From NCBI RefSeq assembly GCF_016909495.1, contig NZ_JAFBFW010000008.1:124001-188000 (forward strand): 64,000 nt of DNA. The letters run 5' to 3'. Position numbers and translations under genes: made by a program. The DNA is from Pantoea coffeiphila. Lineage in GTDB: Bacteria > Pseudomonadota > Gammaproteobacteria > Enterobacterales > Enterobacteriaceae. Each line of letters starts with the position of its first letter. Position 1 is the stretch's first letter. Below, piece by piece: positions 60,148 to 64,000 of the stretch. The notes beneath the pieces were generated by a model. That model did not search any database. It was not told the origin of the DNA and saw only the letters and a program-made list of their open reading frames with translations.

Positions 60148-60651
60148 TTAGTGGTATTCAGCCTTTAATGTAGCCGTTGCTTCAAAATTACCATCCGTTA
60201 ATGTTCCTCCGGGTTTATTCACAGGAACGGCCCATATTTCCGGCTGACTGTTATAGTTAATAGCAATAGGCTTGTTCAGGCTAAATTTAGTTTTCGATCC
60301 ACCGCTACCATAGTAAATTTGAATCCCGAGATCGCCCAGGTTTGTTTTAATAACACCATCACCATAAGAACCCGTACCAACCAGCGTTAACTGTAGGTCC
60401 AGACCCGGTGTTCCGCTCCCGCATTTTAGATTGTAAGGAACCGGTTGCATAAAATTAACCCCATCGATTTTACTGATCGGCATACGACCAGGAAATGCGA
60501 CAACGATCTGCGAACCCGTATCATCTACACCAATAGTACATTGCGGTGGAATAACTAGCGTCCCGGTAAATTTCAAATTATCTGCAGCATTTACCTGATT
60601 GCAGAATAAAAGAGCCAGTGCGAGTGCCGTGCCATTTTTCAATAATTTCAT
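60148..60651 (-). CDS. Fimbrial pilin subunit
   Basis: A 167-residue pilin with a signal peptide (ALALALLFCNQVNA) and mature start DNLKFTGTLVIPPQCTIG, the donor-strand and first-Cys pattern. The second Cys is in YNLKCGSGTPGLDLQLTLVG and the C-terminus is ATATLKAEYH with the penultimate Tyr. The ATG at 60651 has GGAAAG upstream. It lies 22 bp downstream of the preceding pilin gene. Confidence 0.88.
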   Translation of the reverse strand: MKLLKNGTALALALLFCNQVNAADNLKFTGTLVIPPQCTIGVDDTGSQIVVAFPGRMPISKIDGVNFMQPVPYNLKCGSGTPGLDLQLTLVGTGSYGDGVIKTNLGDLGIQIYYGSGGSKTKFSLNKPIAINYNSQPEIWAVPVNKPGGTLTDGNFEATATLKAEYH

Positions 60652-60673
60652 TTTTACTTTCCTTGTTATCTGA

Positions 60674-61321
60674 TTATTGGTAATCCAGTCCAACATTGAT
60701 CAGTGACCACCAGTTTCCGGCGACTAAGCTTGCACGAGTACGTTCGGGGGCAATGATATAGACTAACTGATTATTCCCTGGTGTTAGCTGAAGAGGAGTA
60801 GCATGGCCCCCAACACGGACATCTCTTCCTAGCATATCCGTAAGCCGCAACGCCAGCCCGCTAGCTCCGCTGACCTGAATCAGCTCCGGATTATCGGGGT
60901 CCAGAGGCGCCTTAAAGCTAATGGAAACGGAGGGTTGCCTGTTGCTCCAGGTGACGTTGCCTGTAAAGCTATCGCTCATTCTTGAGGCAGAAGAAGCACA
61001 ATCCTCGAGTTTTATTTCAAACCTCACTGCTTTACCACGTTCGCCAATGTGGCGCAGCTGCGCAGTTCCTATATTACCCATAGAGATATCTTGCCAGGCG
61101 GAACTGGTAGCCAAACGGCAGGCACTTTCCGTCAGCGAACCGTGAACATGTATTTCACCGTGCGCCCCGTCTACCTCCCAGTTATCCGCGGCCAGGAGGG
61201 CAGGATGATATAAAGTACATACAGCAAGAATCGCAGTTGCAACGACAAACCTGATTGAATGAGAGGGTTGTTCATTCTGCATCAGCGGGCTGCAATTCTT
61301 TTTTCCCTGTTGTTTTTGCAT
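60674..61321 (-). CDS. Fimbrial pilin subunit (PapH/PapJ-like position)
   Basis: A 215-residue pilin. After a long N-terminal region and hydrophobic signal (FVVATAILAVCTLYHPALLA) comes GEIHVHGSLTESACRLATSSAWQDISMGNI, then IKLEDCASSASRMSDSFTGNVTW, and a C-terminus ending INVGLDYQ with the penultimate Tyr. It is placed directly after the chaperone gene. The unusually long N-terminus suggests the true start may be the ATG at 61282 (MQNEQPSHS). Confidence 0.85.
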   Translation of the reverse strand: MQKQQGKKNCSPLMQNEQPSHSIRFVVATAILAVCTLYHPALLAADNWEVDGAHGEIHVHGSLTESACRLATSSAWQDISMGNIGTAQLRHIGERGKAVRFEIKLEDCASSASRMSDSFTGNVTWSNRQPSVSISFKAPLDPDNPELIQVSGASGLALRLTDMLGRDVRVGGHATPLQLTPGNNQLVYIIAPERTRASLVAGNWWSLINVGLDYQ

Positions 61322-61360
61322 ACCTGATTTCCTTATCCCGCAGTTTATTCTGTATATCCG

Positions 61361-62095
61361 TTATTTAGATTTAACCGGTGTCGCCTTGCAGTTCGTGCCG
61401 CTACAGGTAAATTTCAGCTGAGGGCGTCCACCGTAGTCATTGATATAAGTTAATACCGGACTATCGCCTAATGCGGCGGCGCCGGATTTAATCGGGGCCT
61501 GGCCGTTTGGCGCAATCATTACCGCTTCAAAGTCTTTTGCTGACGGTCCCTTCACGCTGCTACTGGCATCAACGAGGGTGACATAGTATGGCGTCGGATT
61601 ATTAACAACATAACGATCTCCCTGGCGAGTCAGGGTAATCTTTTCCTGCCACGGCGTGCTGTTGCCCTCGGTCATCAGTGCAGCAGGGCGGTAAAAGAGT
61701 TTTACACGCGTTTGCAGCGCGATTTGAAGCGTATTAGGCTTATCGCTGCGAGGTGGGATCTCCCTCAGGTTAAAATAGAAGAGCGATTCGCGATCCTGGG
61801 GCAGACTCTTATCTGCGCCTACCGACTGAACTCTAACCTGGCTTTGAGCACCAGGCTCAATGCGCTGTACCGGTGGTAATACGGTTAAAGGTGAAGATAC
61901 TTTGTTGCCTTTCTCATCTTCAAGCCAGGCCTGAGCCAGATAGGGCAGCTGTTTATTTTCGTTACTGACGCTTAAACTCACCGATTTTTGGCTACCGTCA
62001 AACACAATGCGGGTACGATCTAATGCGATAGCCGCAAATGCTGACTGAATCATCAGTGGGGCCAGTACCAGCCCGAGAATAACTTTTTGTTTCAT
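61361..62095 (-). CDS. Periplasmic fimbrial chaperone (PapD type)
   Basis: A 244-residue immunoglobulin-like chaperone that caps pilin subunits by donor-strand complementation. Signal peptide ends QSAFA. Domain 1 has the anchoring Arg in ALDRTRIVFDG, the QVRVQ strand region and LFYFNLREIPPRSD; TRVKLFYRPAAL carries the conserved basic residue. A C-terminal Cys pair (KFTCSGTNCKA) is typical. It lies 13 bp after the usher stop. Confidence 0.95.
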   Translation of the reverse strand: MKQKVILGLVLAPLMIQSAFAAIALDRTRIVFDGSQKSVSLSVSNENKQLPYLAQAWLEDEKGNKVSSPLTVLPPVQRIEPGAQSQVRVQSVGADKSLPQDRESLFYFNLREIPPRSDKPNTLQIALQTRVKLFYRPAALMTEGNSTPWQEKITLTRQGDRYVVNNPTPYYVTLVDASSSVKGPSAKDFEAVMIAPNGQAPIKSGAAALGDSPVLTYINDYGGRPQLKFTCSGTNCKATPVKSK

Positions 62096-62108
62096 TTTTT
62101 CATCTCAT

Positions 62109-64000
62109 CTATTTTTTGTTAACAGCCACGAGGTGGCATGGCAACAGTAAATTTGTCTCTTCGCTGATTAACAGATTCTTAGGCAGTGGCAATTCACATT
62201 GTTCTTTGCCATCCCAGAATACTTTCATTGTTTCACCTGCTTTAATACCGGACAGATATACGCTACCGCCGTCATTAACAATCCCGACGCTCTGATTTTT
62301 GCTATTTCTGACGGTAGCACCAAACGGTGGTGTGGACCCATCTGCCAGACGGAGGACCGCCATCGCTTTTTTTCCAGAAATAACTTCAAATTTACGATAA
62401 CCAATTGCGCCTTCAGTCAGGGTCGCCTGAGTTACGGAACGAATAGCTTCAGCATTTTCTGGCAACTTATTCAGATCAATGCTGAGTTTATTTCGGTAAT
62501 AATTACTTACGTCAGCTAATACAACTTTGCCGAAACGGTTAGACGAGGTAGTTGAACCATAACCACTGACTGGCACACCCGCCACACCATCGGTATCCAA
62601 CAGGATTCGGGTTCCGCCAATAATACTGGTTCTGTGCAATGCAGCACCTTTCAGCGTTGCGGTTGCCCCACCCTGCACACTCAATCCGACCGAGCTGTAT
62701 TCTCCTTCCTGATAAGTGGCATTAGCATCAACCTGGGCAATATCACCTTCATGAGAATAATAACCACTTGCCAGCGCTTTACTGTGTGACAATCCACTAC
62801 TGACCTGATAGTTGTTGTGTTCATCAACCCGTTTGTAATAGCTCGCTTTATTTGTACTATCAGAACGACCCCAGCTGCCGTTATAGCTCAGGCTGGCATC
62901 GGTGCCGATAGGCAATGAAAGCGACAAGTACATTCCGTCATCAGTATGCCCGTTATATTTATTACGGAAAGCAGTTAATGACAGGCTTAAGTTTTTTAAG
63001 CGTCCTAAGTCAAAATAACTTGCCACCGTAACGTCGTAGCGATCGTTGTCCGGCCTGTCCCAATATGTCTGATGATTATAATTAAGATACGCACTAAGAC
63101 CAGCCTCACGGAACTGCTGGTTAAAGGAGATGGTATACATCTCTTTACTGTTTTGCGTACGCACACCGGTTATTCTGGCATCGAGATACTCACTCATGCT
63201 CATGTAGTTTTTCTGCGAGAAGCGATATCCCGCAAAGGTCACCTGGTTGTCATAGTCATCAAAGCGCTTCGAATAGCTCAACCGATATGAACCGCCTGAG
63301 TATGTCTCATCACTATGGGGTAGTTTTGTCCGGGATTGCGTTGCGTCAAATGACAGCGCACCCAGGAACAACAGGTCACGACCGATACCCAGAGCAAGGG
63401 CGTTATATCTGCCATCGGATACACCACCGCCATATAACGACCAGCCGTTATTAATACCCCAGGAAAACTCCCCAGAGCCAAACATCGGTCCGCTAGCATG
63501 ATGCCGCCAGTCTGTTGGGCGACCGGATGCAATTTTATAACGTATCGTTCCCGGACGGGTAAGATAAGGAATGTTCGCCGTATTGATCGAAAATTCCTGC
63601 ACGCTTCCGTCCTGCTCTTCTACGCGCACATCTAATTTACCGGTAACCGCATCGTTAATATCCTGAATACGGAATGGGCCCGATGCCACCTGAGTCTGCT
63701 GTAATACACGTCCCTGCTGGCTGATAATGACTTTTGCGTTGGTTTTAGCCACGCCGGTCACTTCTGGCGCATAGCCACGTAGATTCGGCGGCAGCATGCC
63801 ATCATCAGTTGCCAACGTAACACCGGTAAAACGGAAACTGTCAAAGATATCAGAGTTGAGGTAGTTCTCACCCAGGGTAAGTTTTGCGCCAAGACGAGCA
63901 ATCGCCCTGTAGGCGTAATAACGACTCCAGTCCCAGGTCACCTTATTAGATGATTCATTACCTGACTGATGATTGTAGCGACTTTGCCAGTCGGCACGAA
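62109..64000 (-). CDS. Outer-membrane fimbrial usher (PapC type), N-terminal part outside the window
   Basis: The C-terminal 630 codons of a usher pore; the frame remains open through position 64000. Landmarks are the plug-domain region (LPPNLRGYAPEVTGVAKTNAKVIISQQGR, QTQVASGPFRIQDIN), long alternating beta strands, RSVTQATLTEGAIGYRKFEV, and C-terminal domains ending CELPLPKNLLISEETNLLLPCHL with the conserved Cys pair. About a quarter of the protein is missing, together with the genes further upstream, probably the major pilin. Confidence 0.95.
   Translation of the reverse strand, partial: RADWQSRYNHQSGNESSNKVTWDWSRYYAYRAIARLGAKLTLGENYLNSDIFDSFRFTGVTLATDDGMLPPNLRGYAPEVTGVAKTNAKVIISQQGRVLQQTQVASGPFRIQDINDAVTGKLDVRVEEQDGSVQEFSINTANIPYLTRPGTIRYKIASGRPTDWRHHASGPMFGSGEFSWGINNGWSLYGGGVSDGRYNALALGIGRDLLFLGALSFDATQSRTKLPHSDETYSGGSYRLSYSKRFDDYDNQVTFAGYRFSQKNYMSMSEYLDARITGVRTQNSKEMYTISFNQQFREAGLSAYLNYNHQTYWDRPDNDRYDVTVASYFDLGRLKNLSLSLTAFRNKYNGHTDDGMYLSLSLPIGTDASLSYNGSWGRSDSTNKASYYKRVDEHNNYQVSSGLSHSKALASGYYSHEGDIAQVDANATYQEGEYSSVGLSVQGGATATLKGAALHRTSIIGGTRILLDTDGVAGVPVSGYGSTTSSNRFGKVVLADVSNYYRNKLSIDLNKLPENAEAIRSVTQATLTEGAIGYRKFEVISGKKAMAVLRLADGSTPPFGATVRNSKNQSVGIVNDGGSVYLSGIKAGETMKVFWDGKEQCELPLPKNLLISEETNLLLPCHLVAVNKK

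Overview
The window looks like chromosomal DNA of a member of the Enterobacterales, possibly of the Erwinia/Pantoea group. It carries many genes recognisable from E. coli (kdpFA, lgoDRT, rcnAR, azuC, mntP, ghrB, yiaD, tag, torYZ, selAB, fdoGHI-fdhE, fdhD, sodA). It also has a complete 2-ketogluconate (kgu) operon of the kind found in plant-associated enterobacteria and pseudomonads. Most of the window is GC-rich. The last 11 kb (from about 52.96 kb) is clearly AT-richer and looks acquired. The genus is an inference from gene content; no rRNA or tRNA gene was seen.

Layout. 0-1.5 kb: kdpF and the first 422 codons of kdpA, with a KdpE-like operator. 1.5-6.6 kb: a LysR/UbiD-type decarboxylase pair, a DMT exporter, an SRPBCC protein and a nucleoside hydrolase. 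6.6-10.3 kb: L-galactonate genes lgoD<>lgoR-lgoT. 10.4-12.7 kb: the Ni/Co efflux pair rcnA/rcnR between two copies of a 397-bp duplication, each carrying a DUF1471 gene. 12.7-14.2 kb: a TetR-AraC regulator operon. 14.5-19.3 kb: a LacI regulator and a three-gene cyclitol/sugar operon. 19.4-24.8 kb: isochorismatase-type hydrolase, the small-protein/sRNA locus azuCR, LysE exporter, AraC regulator, mntP with a MntR box, an SDR/LysR pair and a small membrane protein. 24.8-25.2 kb: two 160-bp direct repeats. 25.4-31.8 kb: kguE-K-T-D(ghrB) with a PtxS-like LacI repressor, its palindromic operator and a second LacI gene, placed between ghrB and yiaD, which I recall as near neighbours in E. coli. 31.9-37 kb: yiaD, tag, torZ-torY. 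37-46.8 kb: selB-selA-fdhE-fdoI-H-G, with fdhD divergent. fdoG contains an in-frame UGA (selenocysteine) and a SECIS hairpin, so the selenoprotein lies beside two of the machines needed to make it. 46.8-52.9 kb: DeoR/aminotransferase pair, sodA, a heptanucleotide tandem repeat, and a sugar ABC transporter without a binding protein.

52.96-64 kb: an AT-rich fimbrial island. It holds a ToxR-like membrane regulator with a FidL-like partner (marT/fidL type), a PapI/FaeA-like regulator, and an operon of LuxR-type regulator, lipoprotein and a 991-residue periplasmic coiled-coil protein ending in an FKBP domain. Next come three pilins, a PapD-type chaperone and a usher that runs off the window. The coiled-coil FKBP/lipoprotein/LuxR operon is the least familiar part and the best candidate for an undescribed function. 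I expect it to act in assembly or surface presentation of the fimbria, but that is inference from position.
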